Source: Bacillus sp. sid0103 (lineage in GTDB: Bacteria; Bacillota; Bacilli; Bacillales_B; DSM-18226). Taken from it: DNA of 64,000 bases. How positions within the stretch are numbered: position 1 is the stretch's first letter; each line of letters begins with the position of its first letter. The translations under genes were made by a program, and so were the position numbers. Shown here piece by piece: positions 26,817-36,610 of this stretch. Below the pieces are notes generated by a model. That model had not been told where the DNA came from. It made no database searches and saw only the letters and a list, made by a program, of their open reading frames with translations. The stretch covers positions 1-64,000 of the forward strand of contig NZ_JAHUWN010000019.1 in assembly GCF_019219025.1 (NCBI RefSeq), given 5' to 3'.

Positions 26817-27012
26817 TTATAAAAATACTTGAAATAAAATGATAAAACATGTAATAATAATATTACCAAGTTTAGTCAGACGTTTGTGAAGGTTGGAGCT
26901 TCGGGATTTCTCCCTGTAATGACCGATGGGCAGGTATTTATGTGGCAGCGTAAATGATTCTTTTTACCTAAACAAACGTGTATTTTTTTATTACAAATTT
27001 TATCATTATGAA

Positions 27013-27057
27013 TTGACTTTTTTGAATATTTTAAATAGAATCAACCTATCATACAGG
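27013..27057 (+). promoter_or_regulatory. Promoter and FadR-type operator of the first GntR gene
   Basis: -35 TTGACT (27013-27018), 17-bp spacer, -10 TAGAAT (27036-27041), then CCTATCATACAGG at 27045-27057. The same box with the same distance from the -10 precedes the paralogous regulator at 40065, so it is a good candidate for a shared operator. Confidence 0.65.
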
Positions 27058-27110
27058 CATACAGTAAAGCAGTGCTTTTAATAAATCATACTCCTGGAGG
27101 TGACCCTCTT

Positions 27111-27812
27111 TTGAAGACGATTAAAAAGGTTCCCCTGCATGAATTGATTGCGGATGAACTCAAGAAATTCATTACTAAACATCAATTGGAAAGAGGAGAT
27201 AGACTCCCATCCGTTGCAGAGTTAACAACCATTTTAGGTGTTGGCCGATCGAGTATCCGCGAAGGTTTGCGTTTCCTTGAGGCGATCGATGTCATTGAGG
27301 TGCAAAACGGAAAAGGGATTTTTGTTAAAGATGGTGACTTATTAAGGATAGAAGCAAAAATTGATGTCGAGAAAGAGAAAAATTATTTATTACATATTAG
27401 TGAACTACGAAGAGCTCTGGAAGGAAAAGCTGTGGAATTAGCCTCACAAAGGGCGACAGAACAGGAAATCCTAGAAATGGAACGATTGCTTGATGAAGCA
27501 ATTTCTTTAAAAGATTCCGGAATGGATTCAGCTAAAGTGGATTGGGCTTTCCATAAAGCCATTTATAAAGCTTCCCATAATCCTCTTTTAGAAAGTGTTG
27601 TTGAATCTGTAACAGATACTTTTAATAAACATTGGAACAAACCTTTCGGAATTGATCGTATTTTTGAGGATACTTTCCCCTTCCACCATACGATGCTGGC
27701 TGGACTTAAACAGCGTGACACTGTTTATGCATTACAAGAGTTTAATAAGATTATAGACATTGTGGAATCTACTGTTCGAAAAATAGAAGAAGGAAGGATT
27801 AAGGATGGATAG
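27111..27812 (+). CDS. FadR-subfamily GntR regulator, copy 1
   Basis: 233 aa from the TTG at 27111, behind GGAGGTGA; this start matches the 233-aa paralogue at 40065. N-terminal winged helix (~8-75; ERGDRLPSVAELTTILGVGRSSIREGLRFLEAIDVIEVQNGKGIFV) and C-terminal FCD effector domain (~95-230; LRRALEGKAVELA; WAFHKAIYKASHNPLLESV). The FCD domain usually binds an organic acid or sugar acid on a metal. It leads the glycan transport operon and probably represses it until a catabolite is present. Confidence 0.88.
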   Translation: MKTIKKVPLHELIADELKKFITKHQLERGDRLPSVAELTTILGVGRSSIREGLRFLEAIDVIEVQNGKGIFVKDGDLLRIEAKIDVEKEKNYLLHISELRRALEGKAVELASQRATEQEILEMERLLDEAISLKDSGMDSAKVDWAFHKAIYKASHNPLLESVVESVTDTFNKHWNKPFGIDRIFEDTFPFHHTMLAGLKQRDTVYALQEFNKIIDIVESTVRKIEEGRIKDG

Positions 27813-27873
27813 AACCATTTTAAAGCTCTACTGTAATACAAAGATCATTTAAATCCAATTTTTACCTATAGTT

Positions 27874-27888
27874 TTGAAAGCGGTTTCG
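27874..27888 (+). promoter_or_regulatory. cre-like box before the sugar ABC operon
   Basis: TTGAAAGCGGTTTCG matches the CcpA consensus except for the last base. It lies 124 bp upstream of the binding-protein gene, consistent with glucose repression. Confidence 0.65.
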
Positions 27889-28011
27889 TATTCGCCGTAA
27901 TTCCAGAAACCAAACAATTAAAATAGTAATAGTTTTCTTTCTCTTCATTGCAGATAGAAGAGAGGGGGAATTTTTATCTATAAAAAAACAATTAAAAGTA
28001 GGGGGATTAAG

Positions 28012-29283
28012 ATGAAGAAAAGAATCACGAAGATTTTTAGTATTGCATTAATCTTTACCATGGCCCTGGCATTAGCGGCCTGTAGTTCGAAAAGTTCATC
28101 TGGTTCAACAAGCAAAGATAGTAAAGAACTTGTATTCTGGAATGTATTTACAGGTCCGGACGGGAAAAACATGCAAAAGATCGTAGATGATTATAATAAA
28201 ACAAACCCGGAATATAAGGTGAAAAATGTTTCCATTACAGCAGACGATATGTATGCGAAAATTCCGACCGTGGTGAATTCCGGTAAAAACATCCCTGATG
28301 TAACCATCGTCCATGCCGAAAGAATCAAGCAGTTTGTGGAAAAAGGGATGTTGACTCCTTATGACGATGTTTTAGGCAGCTATCCAGATATTAAAGAAGA
28401 GAACTACGTTAAAGCTGGTTGGGATATTGGGAATTTAGATGGAAAGAGATATTCGATTCCATTGGATGTACACAGCTTTGTTATGTACTACAACAAAAAA
28501 TTAGTTGAGAAATATGCTCCTCATGCTTTAGAAGACAATATTGTAACGTTTGATGAAATTAAAGCAGCTGGAGATCTTGCTAAAAAAGATAGCGTCACGG
28601 CAATCGGATTAACTTGGATGAGACCGATCTTCTTATCACTATACAATCAAATGGGCGGCGACATCACAAGTGATGGAGAAAAACCTACTCTTGATACTCC
28701 AGAGGCTGCTAAAGCGTTAGAATTCTTGAAGTCACTTGTTACTGAAAAATATACAAACAAAGATGGTCAAGATCCAGCACAGCTCTTTAAATCTGGTAAA
28801 GCCATTTTCTACCCTGAAGGAATTTGGATGCAAAATAGCTTAAAAGATATCAAAACTTTAGAGTGGGGCATGACAAACTTCCCTCAAGTTTCAACTGAAA
28901 AAGTAGTGAACTGGACTTCTTCCCATCAATTCGTCATGTTCAAAAGCAAAGATAGAGATGATAAGAGAACACAAGGCGTCATCAAGTTTCTTGATTATGT
29001 AAGACAAAACTCCAATCCTTGGGCTGAGGCAGGTCAAAACCCTGCATCATTATTAAACGTAAATGACGCAAAAGTGCAATCACTGCCACAAACATTCTTG
29101 CTTAAAGATGAAAAGGAACGGGCAACTTTGAAAATCTTTGATTACAAATACAATGGCTTTGTTGCGGAGCAAATCGATAAGATTGCTGGTGACGCTGCAT
29201 TTGGAAAAGTAAAGATTCCCGATGCGCTGAAAAAGGCTCAAAAAGCGGTTGAAGATAAAATCGCTCAAGATGAAAAGAAATAA
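28012..29283 (+). CDS. Sugar ABC transporter substrate-binding lipoprotein (CUT1)
   Basis: 423 aa, family 1 extracellular solute-binding protein. Lipobox LALAAC, then a Ser-rich linker and the binding fold (LVFWNVFTGPDGKNMQKIVDDYNK; GKAIFYPEGIWM). It captures an oligosaccharide outside the membrane and passes it to the two permeases that follow. No ATPase gene is present, as usual for CUT1 systems that share MsmX/MsmK. The ribosome binding site is GGGGG. Confidence 0.92.
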   Translation: MKKRITKIFSIALIFTMALALAACSSKSSSGSTSKDSKELVFWNVFTGPDGKNMQKIVDDYNKTNPEYKVKNVSITADDMYAKIPTVVNSGKNIPDVTIVHAERIKQFVEKGMLTPYDDVLGSYPDIKEENYVKAGWDIGNLDGKRYSIPLDVHSFVMYYNKKLVEKYAPHALEDNIVTFDEIKAAGDLAKKDSVTAIGLTWMRPIFLSLYNQMGGDITSDGEKPTLDTPEAAKALEFLKSLVTEKYTNKDGQDPAQLFKSGKAIFYPEGIWMQNSLKDIKTLEWGMTNFPQVSTEKVVNWTSSHQFVMFKSKDRDDKRTQGVIKFLDYVRQNSNPWAEAGQNPASLLNVNDAKVQSLPQTFLLKDEKERATLKIFDYKYNGFVAEQIDKIAGDAAFGKVKIPDALKKAQKAVEDKIAQDEKK

Positions 29284-29344
29284 TCAGGAATAGCATTTTT
29301 CATCGATTTCTGAAAAAGAATCATCGTTTACGTGTAACCAATTG

Positions 29345-29379
29345 GAGAATTCCCATAAATAAACCAAATGGGAATTCTC
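29345..29379 (+). promoter_or_regulatory. Intercistronic stem-loop after the binding-protein gene
   Basis: Perfect 11-bp stem GAGAATTCCCA / TGGGAATTCTC with a 13-nt loop and a weak T-tail. It likely stabilises the binding-protein message and partly attenuates the permease genes. Confidence 0.65.
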
Positions 29380-29414
29380 TCTCTATTCGAAAAAAAGGAA
29401 TAGGAGTAAAGCGT

Positions 29415-30350
29415 ATGAATAATTTAGACGTTAGCAAAGAACCGAATATGTCCGCTTCGGTAAATCTTTCAACTGGAAGAAAAATGAATTTTAAGTTCAC
29501 TCCACTTATGTACGTTGGACCTCATTTAATACTATTTTTGACCTTCTTCTTAATTCCTACGGTATTTGGTATCTATATTTCTTTTACGAATTGGGACCTT
29601 ATAAGTTCCCCTGATTTTGTAGGACTAGATAATTATAAAGAAATTCTCTTTAATAAGGACTCTACTTTTTATACTGAGCTTCATACAGGATTAAGCAATA
29701 CCTTCAAATTTGTTTTATACTCTGTCCCGGCCTGTATCATTGTCCCCTTGCTATTAGCAGCTGGTTTACATGCGAAGCCGAAAGGGATGAAGATTTTCCA
29801 AGCGTTGTTTTATGTGCCAACCTTGTTCTCGGTTTCAGCCGTCATGATTATTTTTAGCATGCTATTTAACGTTTCTTTCGGACCGCTTAATCATTACCTT
29901 AAAGTCGATACAAACTGGACATCGGTTCAGCCATATGCATGGATGACCTTAGTCGCTGTCACTGTGTGGTGGTGTATTGGTGCCAATATGATTATTTACC
30001 AGGCGGCATTAAATGGCATCCCTAAAGATTATTATGAAGCCGCTTCAATCGACGGTGCCGGAAGTATTCAGAAGTTCTTTAGAATTACACTCCCTAGTAT
30101 CAAAGGCCAGCTTTTATATACGGTCGTCATTACAACGATTGCTCAATTTAACGTCTACGGTCAGCCGCTTATGTTAACAAAAGGCGGGCCGGATAGTTCA
30201 ACCGCCGTTTTATTAATGTATATCAGGCAAGATGCCTTTGGTCAGGGTCAATCCATCGCAGGGATGGCATCGGCTATGGCTGTCATTTTAGGGTTATGCA
30301 TTATGGTCGTTTCGCTTATCCAATTTTTCTTTTTGAGACAACGAGATTAG
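29415..30350 (+). CDS. Sugar ABC transporter permease (MalF/LacF type)
   Basis: 311 aa, six membrane spans after a polar N-terminus of ~35 residues. The EAA loop reads YYEAASIDGAGSIQKFFRITLPSIK, as in CUT1 permeases. Start ATG behind AGGAGT. It forms the channel together with the next gene, 12 bp downstream. Confidence 0.9.
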   Translation: MNNLDVSKEPNMSASVNLSTGRKMNFKFTPLMYVGPHLILFLTFFLIPTVFGIYISFTNWDLISSPDFVGLDNYKEILFNKDSTFYTELHTGLSNTFKFVLYSVPACIIVPLLLAAGLHAKPKGMKIFQALFYVPTLFSVSAVMIIFSMLFNVSFGPLNHYLKVDTNWTSVQPYAWMTLVAVTVWWCIGANMIIYQAALNGIPKDYYEAASIDGAGSIQKFFRITLPSIKGQLLYTVVITTIAQFNVYGQPLMLTKGGPDSSTAVLLMYIRQDAFGQGQSIAGMASAMAVILGLCIMVVSLIQFFFLRQRD

Positions 30351-30362
30351 GAGGTGCTTTTG

Positions 30363-31199
30363 ATGAAGAAAATTTCAGCTCCAAAAATAGTTTCTTTCCT
30401 TTTTCTGCTAATTATGGCTCTAATTTGGATCATCCCATTGGTTTATTCCTTTCTAACATCCTTTAAACAAGAGGCCGAAATCCAAACAAACGGCTTTACC
30501 ATCCTGCCAATCCAGTGGGTATTGGTGAATTATCAAGAGGTGCTCTTTAATAATACAAGTGCACCTGTAGCAAAATGGTTCATGAATTCATTAATTATCG
30601 CCGTATCCCAAACATTATTAGTTCTGATTGTCGTCTCACTGGCTGCTTATGGCTATTCAAGAATGCAGTTCAAGGGAAGAAACGCCTTATTTGTTTTCTT
30701 GATGGCGACCATGATGTTTCCTAGTGTTGTCAATCTCATTCCTCTTTATAAAATCATAGACTCCCTTGGGTGGGTGAACAGTTATTTAGCTGCGATCGTT
30801 CCAGGAGCGGCAGGTGTGTTTAATATCTTTTTGGTTAAACAATTTATGGCGGGGATTCCTAAGGAATTTGACGAATCGGCAAGAGTCGATGGCGCTTCGG
30901 AATTTCAAATTTTCGTTAGAATTATTCTTCCTCTCATAAAGCCAGTATTAACAGTCGTCGCATTATTTACTTTTACTGGAGCCTGGAATGATTTTTTATG
31001 GCCATCAATCGTCTTTAATGATATTGAAAAAATGCCGATTACTCCTGGATTACAATTACTCCAAGGGATGTACCAGGCGGATATCGGGCATGCGCTCGCT
31101 GCGGCCTTAATCGCGATGATTCCAACCTTTATTTTGTATTTATTTACCCAAAAATACTTTTTGGAATCTCTTTCTTTATCTTCAGGAGTAAAGGGATAG
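30363..31199 (+). CDS. Sugar ABC transporter permease (MalG type)
   Basis: 278 aa. Six spans and an EAA loop (EFDESARVDGASEFQIFVRIILPLIKP). ATG at 30363 is preferred over the upstream GTG because AGGAGGTG ends 9 bp before it. Partner of the previous permease. Confidence 0.9.
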   Translation: MKKISAPKIVSFLFLLIMALIWIIPLVYSFLTSFKQEAEIQTNGFTILPIQWVLVNYQEVLFNNTSAPVAKWFMNSLIIAVSQTLLVLIVVSLAAYGYSRMQFKGRNALFVFLMATMMFPSVVNLIPLYKIIDSLGWVNSYLAAIVPGAAGVFNIFLVKQFMAGIPKEFDESARVDGASEFQIFVRIILPLIKPVLTVVALFTFTGAWNDFLWPSIVFNDIEKMPITPGLQLLQGMYQADIGHALAAALIAMIPTFILYLFTQKYFLESLSLSSGVKG

Positions 31200-31254
31200 G
31201 AAGCTTTTCTCTTATCAAAAGAAATACGTTTCCACGGTTATGGAGGGCCCATTT

Positions 31255-31677
31255 GTGAATCGAAAACTAGAAAGAAAACTCATCTTCATTGGTGCGATAT
31301 GGGAAATGATAACAGGCTTTATTACGATTTTCTTCTATGCTTCATCTTTAAAAAAGCAAGGACTAGGCATGAAGGAAACATCGTTCGCTAAGGTGGAAGC
31401 CATACAGTCGCTATTTGGCAGTTTATATATGTTTACCGTTACCTTTGGAATGCTCTTCCTGGCAATAGGCTTGATTAACTTTTTTATCGCAAAAAATTTA
31501 AAGGATCATACGATAACGGTTAAAGTGCCCATTTGGCTGATCTGTATCGGACTGGCTTCTTACTTCCTGATGGATATTCTAAGTTCATTAATGTTTCTGT
31601 CCGCAGGAATTTTAGCCCTGGCGAAAAATAAATCGATCGCGAAATTGGAAAACGATCATTCGGAAATTCTTGGGTAA
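31255..31677 (+). CDS. Four-TM membrane protein in the sugar operon
   Basis: 140 aa from the GTG at 31255, behind GGAGGG. Four hydrophobic spans, with cytoplasmic-type basic ends (MNRKLERK; LALAKNKSIAKLEND). The pattern recalls DUF4064-like small membrane proteins, without certainty. Position within the glycan operon suggests a role in uptake or envelope response. Confidence 0.6.
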   Translation: MNRKLERKLIFIGAIWEMITGFITIFFYASSLKKQGLGMKETSFAKVEAIQSLFGSLYMFTVTFGMLFLAIGLINFFIAKNLKDHTITVKVPIWLICIGLASYFLMDILSSLMFLSAGILALAKNKSIAKLENDHSEILG

Positions 31678-31721
31678 CAATCAGCTTATAAAAACAATGA
31701 GAAAAGGGGATGCAAGAGGAA

Positions 31722-33503
31722 ATGACTGTAACCATTAAAAATGTACGAAGTGAATATCCAAGACCACAGTTTATTAGAAAGGATTGGATCAACCTCAATG
31801 GCGAGTGGGAGTTCCAATTTGATGATGCAAATGTTGGGGAAAAGGAAAAATGGTATCAAAACACACCCCTTTCTAAGACAATAGACACAACTTTTTCTAA
31901 GACGATTCAAGTTCCGTTTACCTATGAAACGGATGCCAGCGGGATTGGCGAAAAGGAATTTCACCCTATCATTTGGTATAGGAAAACCATCACCAACATC
32001 CATCGCGAAAATAAACGAACCATTTTACATTTTCAAGCATCGGATTTTACGACAAAGGTATGGGTAGATGGAGTGTTTGCCGGTAAACATGATGGAGGGT
32101 ACTCTGCTTTCTCGTTGGATATTACCGACAAACTCCAGCATTCAGGTGAACATACGATTGTCGTGAAGGTCGAGGACAGCCAAAGCTGTCATCAGCCAAG
32201 AGGAAAGCAGCGCTGGACGGATGAAAATTTCGGCTGTTGGTATGTACAAACAACGGGCATTTGGCAAACGGTATGGATCGAGTTTATTCCCGAAGTTTCC
32301 TTGAAACGGGTAAAAATGACGCCAGATATTGATACGAATTCCATTGATATGGAGTTTACGGTCAATGTTCCGGCATCCGAGGAAGTAATGGTCGAAACGA
32401 TCATCTCGTTTGATAAACAGGTCGTTAGAAAGGCCAATATCTTTATGGATCGAGAGCAAGTGAAGTTGAATTTGAACCTGCTTCATGAATTCCATGACTG
32501 GAAACTGCAATTATGGTCACCTGAGCATCCAAATTTATATGATGTTACCTTCAAACTTTATCAAAACGGTGTATTACTCGATGAAGTAGATTCCTATTTT
32601 GGGATGAGAAAAATCTCTACATATAATGGGAATATATTATTAAATAATGTGCCGCTGTATCAAAAGTTAATTTTAGATCAAGGTTACTGGACGGAATCTC
32701 ATTTAACTCCGCCTTCTGATGCAGCGCTTGTGAAAGACATCGAACTAATCAAAGAGATGGGCTATAACGGGGTCCGTAAGCATCAAAAAATAGAAGATCC
32801 GCGCTTTTATTATTGGTGTGATAAAAAGGGATTGCTCGTATGGGCGGAAATGCCTTCCACTTATGAGTATTCCGACACGGCCGTGGAACATTTTTCGAAA
32901 GAGTGGCTCGCTATCGTGAACCAATTCTACAATCATCCTTCGATTGTGACTTGGGTGCCGTTTAATGAATCCTGGGGAATCCGGAATGTCTTCAAAGATA
33001 AATCGCAGCAACGCTTTACGGAAGGAATTTATTATTTGACAAAAGCGGTGGATCCGATGCGCCTGGTCATTGTCAATGATGGATGGGAGCACACGGTATC
33101 AGACATTATTACCTTACATGATTATGAATCTAGCGGTGAGAGATTTTCTGCCAGATATCAAGATAAAGACCAAATTACCAACAATGTGATTGCTCATAAT
33201 AACGATAAGTTTTGTATGGCTGAAGGCTATGAATATAAGGGACAGCCGATTCTTATCAGTGAATTTGGCGGAGTGGCTTTTGTGTCAGAAGATGGCTGGG
33301 GCTATGGCGACCAGGTAAGCTCAGAACTAGAGTTCTTTGCTCGTGTAGGAAAAATCACGCGGGCTGTACAAGATACTCCGTATGTTTGCGGTTATTGTTA
33401 TACACAATTAACCGATGTCCAGCAGGAAGTGAATGGTTTCCTTACTGAGTCAAGGGAACCGAAGGTAAGCCTTGAAAAAATAAGAGAATTAAATAGAAGA
33501 TAA
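31722..33503 (+). CDS. Glycoside hydrolase family 2, copy 1
   Basis: About 593 aa from the ATG at 31722; an ATG at 31710 is also possible but sits directly against AAGGGG. Domains: sugar-binding jelly roll (~1-175; LNGEWEFQF, WYRKTI), Ig-like middle (~180-290), TIM barrel (~290-590). The acid/base Glu is in WVPFNESWG (about E416) and the nucleophile in ISEFGG (about E514). No signal peptide, so it acts on imported oligosaccharides in the cytoplasm. GH2 covers beta-galactosidase, beta-glucuronidase, beta-mannosidase and arabinosidase; the substrate is undetermined. Confidence 0.88.
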   Translation: MTVTIKNVRSEYPRPQFIRKDWINLNGEWEFQFDDANVGEKEKWYQNTPLSKTIDTTFSKTIQVPFTYETDASGIGEKEFHPIIWYRKTITNIHRENKRTILHFQASDFTTKVWVDGVFAGKHDGGYSAFSLDITDKLQHSGEHTIVVKVEDSQSCHQPRGKQRWTDENFGCWYVQTTGIWQTVWIEFIPEVSLKRVKMTPDIDTNSIDMEFTVNVPASEEVMVETIISFDKQVVRKANIFMDREQVKLNLNLLHEFHDWKLQLWSPEHPNLYDVTFKLYQNGVLLDEVDSYFGMRKISTYNGNILLNNVPLYQKLILDQGYWTESHLTPPSDAALVKDIELIKEMGYNGVRKHQKIEDPRFYYWCDKKGLLVWAEMPSTYEYSDTAVEHFSKEWLAIVNQFYNHPSIVTWVPFNESWGIRNVFKDKSQQRFTEGIYYLTKAVDPMRLVIVNDGWEHTVSDIITLHDYESSGERFSARYQDKDQITNNVIAHNNDKFCMAEGYEYKGQPILISEFGGVAFVSEDGWGYGDQVSSELEFFARVGKITRAVQDTPYVCGYCYTQLTDVQQEVNGFLTESREPKVSLEKIRELNRR

Positions 33504-33613
33504 CAGTGTTTTTCCTTCTATTTAAATAGAAGGATAAGTAGAAGACCAATTTTACCGTTCGGCAGCATGATGACGGACGGTAATTCTTTTGAACACATGA
33601 GGAGAGGAATTAC

Positions 33614-35419
33614 ATGAATTTCAGACCAGAATATCCAAGACCGCAATTTGTAAGAAAAGAATGGCTAAATTTAAACGGCGAATGGGACTTCACGTTTGAC
33701 GATCAAAATGTTGGATTAAAGGAAAAGTGGTTTCAAAAGGATCATCCGTTTGATCAAAAAATAAATGTTCCGTTTGCTTATCAATCGGAGCTAAGCGGAA
33801 TACAGGATTCTTCCTTCCATGATCATGTATGGTACCGCCGTGAATTTACTGTACCCCATGACTGGAATGATCAGAGAGTCCTTCTTCATTTTGGGGCGGT
33901 TGACTACCGAGCATGGATTTATGTAAATGGACAGTATGCTGGATTCCATGAAGGCGGACACGTATCCTTTTCACTCGATATTACCGATCAATTAACTTGG
34001 GGAACCGAAACGGTTGTCGTAAGAGTGGAAGATCCATCAACAGATGAAACGATTCCTAGAGGAAAGCAAATCTGGGAGGAAAAATCTAAAGCTATTTGGT
34101 ACACACGGACAACAGGAATTTGGCAAACGGTATGGCTGGAGCCTGTTAGTGCGACACGTATTTCTAAGCTAAGGTTAACACCTGATATCGATCGTGGAGA
34201 TATTATGGTGGAGTTTGATGTTTTAGGGGATTTTCTTGACAAGAGGGTGGACATTGAAATTCATTTTAAGGGTGAGAAAATCGCTCATGATTCCATTGAG
34301 GTATTTGAATGCTATAATAAGCGCTCTATTAATCTATATAATAAAAAGATTTTCAGAACCGCTTTCCATAATACGGGCTGGAATTGGTCACCAGAGAACC
34401 CCAATTTATTCGATATCAAGATTACGTTAAAAGATGAGGCGAATCAGGTGACATTCGATGAAGTGGACTCTTACTTCGGTATGAGAAAGATTCATCGAGA
34501 AAATGGCATGGTTTATTTAAATAACAAACCTTATTATCAAAAATTAGTTCTTGATCAAGGGTATTGGCCAGAAGGGCTATTGACGGCACCTTCTGATGAG
34601 GATTTGAAAAAGGATATTGAACTGGCTTTAGAAATGGGCTTCAACGGCTGCAGAAAGCATCAAAAGGTAGAGGATCCGCGTTTTCTTTATTGGGCCGATC
34701 AATTAGGTTTCTTCGTTTGGGGAGAATGCGCAGCATCGCCATCCTATAGCGAGGATGCGGTGGCAAGATTGACAAAAGAATGGATTGAAATCATTGAACG
34801 GGATTACAATCATCCCTCACTGGTGGCGTGGGTTCCAGTGAACGAAAGTTGGGGAGTGCCGTTTATAAAAGGGAACAAACAGCAGCAGCATCATTCCTTA
34901 GCGATGTTTCATCTGATCCATTCCCTTGATTCGACTCGTTTGGTCATCTCCAATGACGGTTGGGAGCTGACAGAAACGGATATTTGTGCCATTCACAATT
35001 ATAGTCATGGGTCAGACGAAGAAAAGGCAAAATATGAAGCCTTTAAAGAAACGTTAGCGACTAAAGAAACGCTTCTCACCTCCAAACCATCCGGCCATGG
35101 AGTCTATGCCGATGGATTTCATCATAAAGGAGAGCCAATCTTATTAACAGAGTTTGGCGGGATCGGATTCAAAGTCGGTGAAGAGAACGGATGGGGTTAT
35201 ACATCTGTGAAAAATGTAGAAGAGTTCATTGCGGATTATCGCCGGGTAATGGAAGCGGTCTACGCTTCGAACGTTTTGCATGGTTTCTGTTATACGCAGT
35301 TAACGGATGTAGAACAAGAGATAAATGGTTTACTAACTTATACTAGAGAACCAAAGTGTGAGTTAGCAAAAATAAAAGAAATTAATGATATGTGGCATTC
35401 CACTACTGTAAAGGCTTAA
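33614..35419 (+). CDS. Glycoside hydrolase family 2, copy 2
   Basis: 601 aa, a diverged tandem paralogue of the preceding enzyme with the same domain order. Acid/base Glu in WVPVNESWG (E411) and nucleophile in LTEFGG (E513). Start ATG behind GAGGAGAGGAA. Differences are concentrated in the middle domain and in barrel loops (WGECAASPSYSED against WAEMPSTYEYSDT), which suggests two related but distinct linkages or side chains are handled. No signal peptide. Confidence 0.88.
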   Translation: MNFRPEYPRPQFVRKEWLNLNGEWDFTFDDQNVGLKEKWFQKDHPFDQKINVPFAYQSELSGIQDSSFHDHVWYRREFTVPHDWNDQRVLLHFGAVDYRAWIYVNGQYAGFHEGGHVSFSLDITDQLTWGTETVVVRVEDPSTDETIPRGKQIWEEKSKAIWYTRTTGIWQTVWLEPVSATRISKLRLTPDIDRGDIMVEFDVLGDFLDKRVDIEIHFKGEKIAHDSIEVFECYNKRSINLYNKKIFRTAFHNTGWNWSPENPNLFDIKITLKDEANQVTFDEVDSYFGMRKIHRENGMVYLNNKPYYQKLVLDQGYWPEGLLTAPSDEDLKKDIELALEMGFNGCRKHQKVEDPRFLYWADQLGFFVWGECAASPSYSEDAVARLTKEWIEIIERDYNHPSLVAWVPVNESWGVPFIKGNKQQQHHSLAMFHLIHSLDSTRLVISNDGWELTETDICAIHNYSHGSDEEKAKYEAFKETLATKETLLTSKPSGHGVYADGFHHKGEPILLTEFGGIGFKVGEENGWGYTSVKNVEEFIADYRRVMEAVYASNVLHGFCYTQLTDVEQEINGLLTYTREPKCELAKIKEINDMWHSTTVKA

Positions 35420-35583
35420 ATTCCATTTTAAGAGAAGTACTACCTGGAAACTTCATCTATGACCATCATTAAAATCCTTTCTTAAAAGATTGTTTTGAAA
35501 CTATTTATATATAGTGTTCGAAATTCTTTTGAGGAAGGATGTTTTTGTTTTAATCACTTTTGGGATGAAGAGGAGAAATGACG

Positions 35584-36588
35584 ATGATAAATGTTGCTTT
35601 ATTAAGTAAATGGCATGTCCATGCAGAGGACTATGCACGTCAAGCTGAAAATAGTAAAGAGCTATCTATTAAACTAGTTTGGGACGAAAATAGGGAGCGT
35701 GGACAAAAATGGGCGGAGGAGTTGGGTGTCCCATTTGAACGTGATTTAGAAGCAGTTTTATCCAATCCTGACATTGATGCGGTGATTGTTTCTACTCCTA
35801 CGAATCTACATACAGAAGTCATTTTAGCAGCGGCTAAACACAAAAAGCATATTTTTACGGAAAAGGTCCTAGCGTTCAGTAGTAAAGAGGTAAGTGAAAT
35901 TTTTGCTGCCGTGGAAGAAGCGAATGTCCAATTAATGGTCTCTTTACCTCGATTGACAGAGTCGTATTACTTATATGCGCAGGAGGTCGTCGACAAAGGG
36001 CTGCTTGGCAAACTGACCACGGTTCGCTGCCGTCTGGCTCATAATGGAGCGGTTTCAACGGATGAGCATCCGAAGGGCTGGCTTCCTGGGCACTTTTTCA
36101 ATCGTGAACAATGTGGTGGAGGAGCCTTAATCGACCTGGGGGCACATCCTATCTATCTTACAAACCGTCTAGCTGGGGATGTGGAAGCTGTCACGGCGAG
36201 ATTACAAAACACTCAAAGTGATGAGGTGGATGATAACGCTGTAGTCATTGTGGAGTACAAGTCCGGGGCGTTAGGAATTATTGAAACGGGATTTCTATCA
36301 GCAGGAAGTCCGTTTCAGCTGGAGCTTTATGGTACAGAAGGTGCCTTGTTAATAGAGGATGATCAAATTCGTGTCAAAAGTGTTCACCAGGATAAGAAGA
36401 GCTGGATGGAACCCAAAGAATTACCGGCATCTCTTCCGATGCCGATGGAACAATGGATTCGTGCGATCGAAGATGGAGCGGTACCTGCCATCACAAACCA
36501 AGATGTCTTTCAGTTAACTTTGATCAATCAGGCAGCAGCTCTTTCTACTAAAGAAGGAAGAAGAATTGAGCTGACTGAGATTAAATAA
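35584..36588 (+). CDS. Gfo/Idh/MocA-family oxidoreductase, copy 1
   Basis: 334 aa; ATG at 35584 has better spacing to AAGAGGAG than the ATG at 35578. Rossmann fold in the N-terminal 120 residues and a beta-sheet C-terminal domain (GGGALIDLGAHPIYLTNRLAG). The usual GxGxxG is replaced by LLSKWHVHA, and the EKP motif reads FTEKVLA, so NAD(P) binding may be altered. It would oxidise or epimerise a sugar released by the GH2 or GH43 enzymes. Exact substrate unknown. Confidence 0.82.
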   Translation: MINVALLSKWHVHAEDYARQAENSKELSIKLVWDENRERGQKWAEELGVPFERDLEAVLSNPDIDAVIVSTPTNLHTEVILAAAKHKKHIFTEKVLAFSSKEVSEIFAAVEEANVQLMVSLPRLTESYYLYAQEVVDKGLLGKLTTVRCRLAHNGAVSTDEHPKGWLPGHFFNREQCGGGALIDLGAHPIYLTNRLAGDVEAVTARLQNTQSDEVDDNAVVIVEYKSGALGIIETGFLSAGSPFQLELYGTEGALLIEDDQIRVKSVHQDKKSWMEPKELPASLPMPMEQWIRAIEDGAVPAITNQDVFQLTLINQAAALSTKEGRRIELTEIK

Positions 36589-36610
36589 TTCATTATTAGG
36601 AGGGAAAATG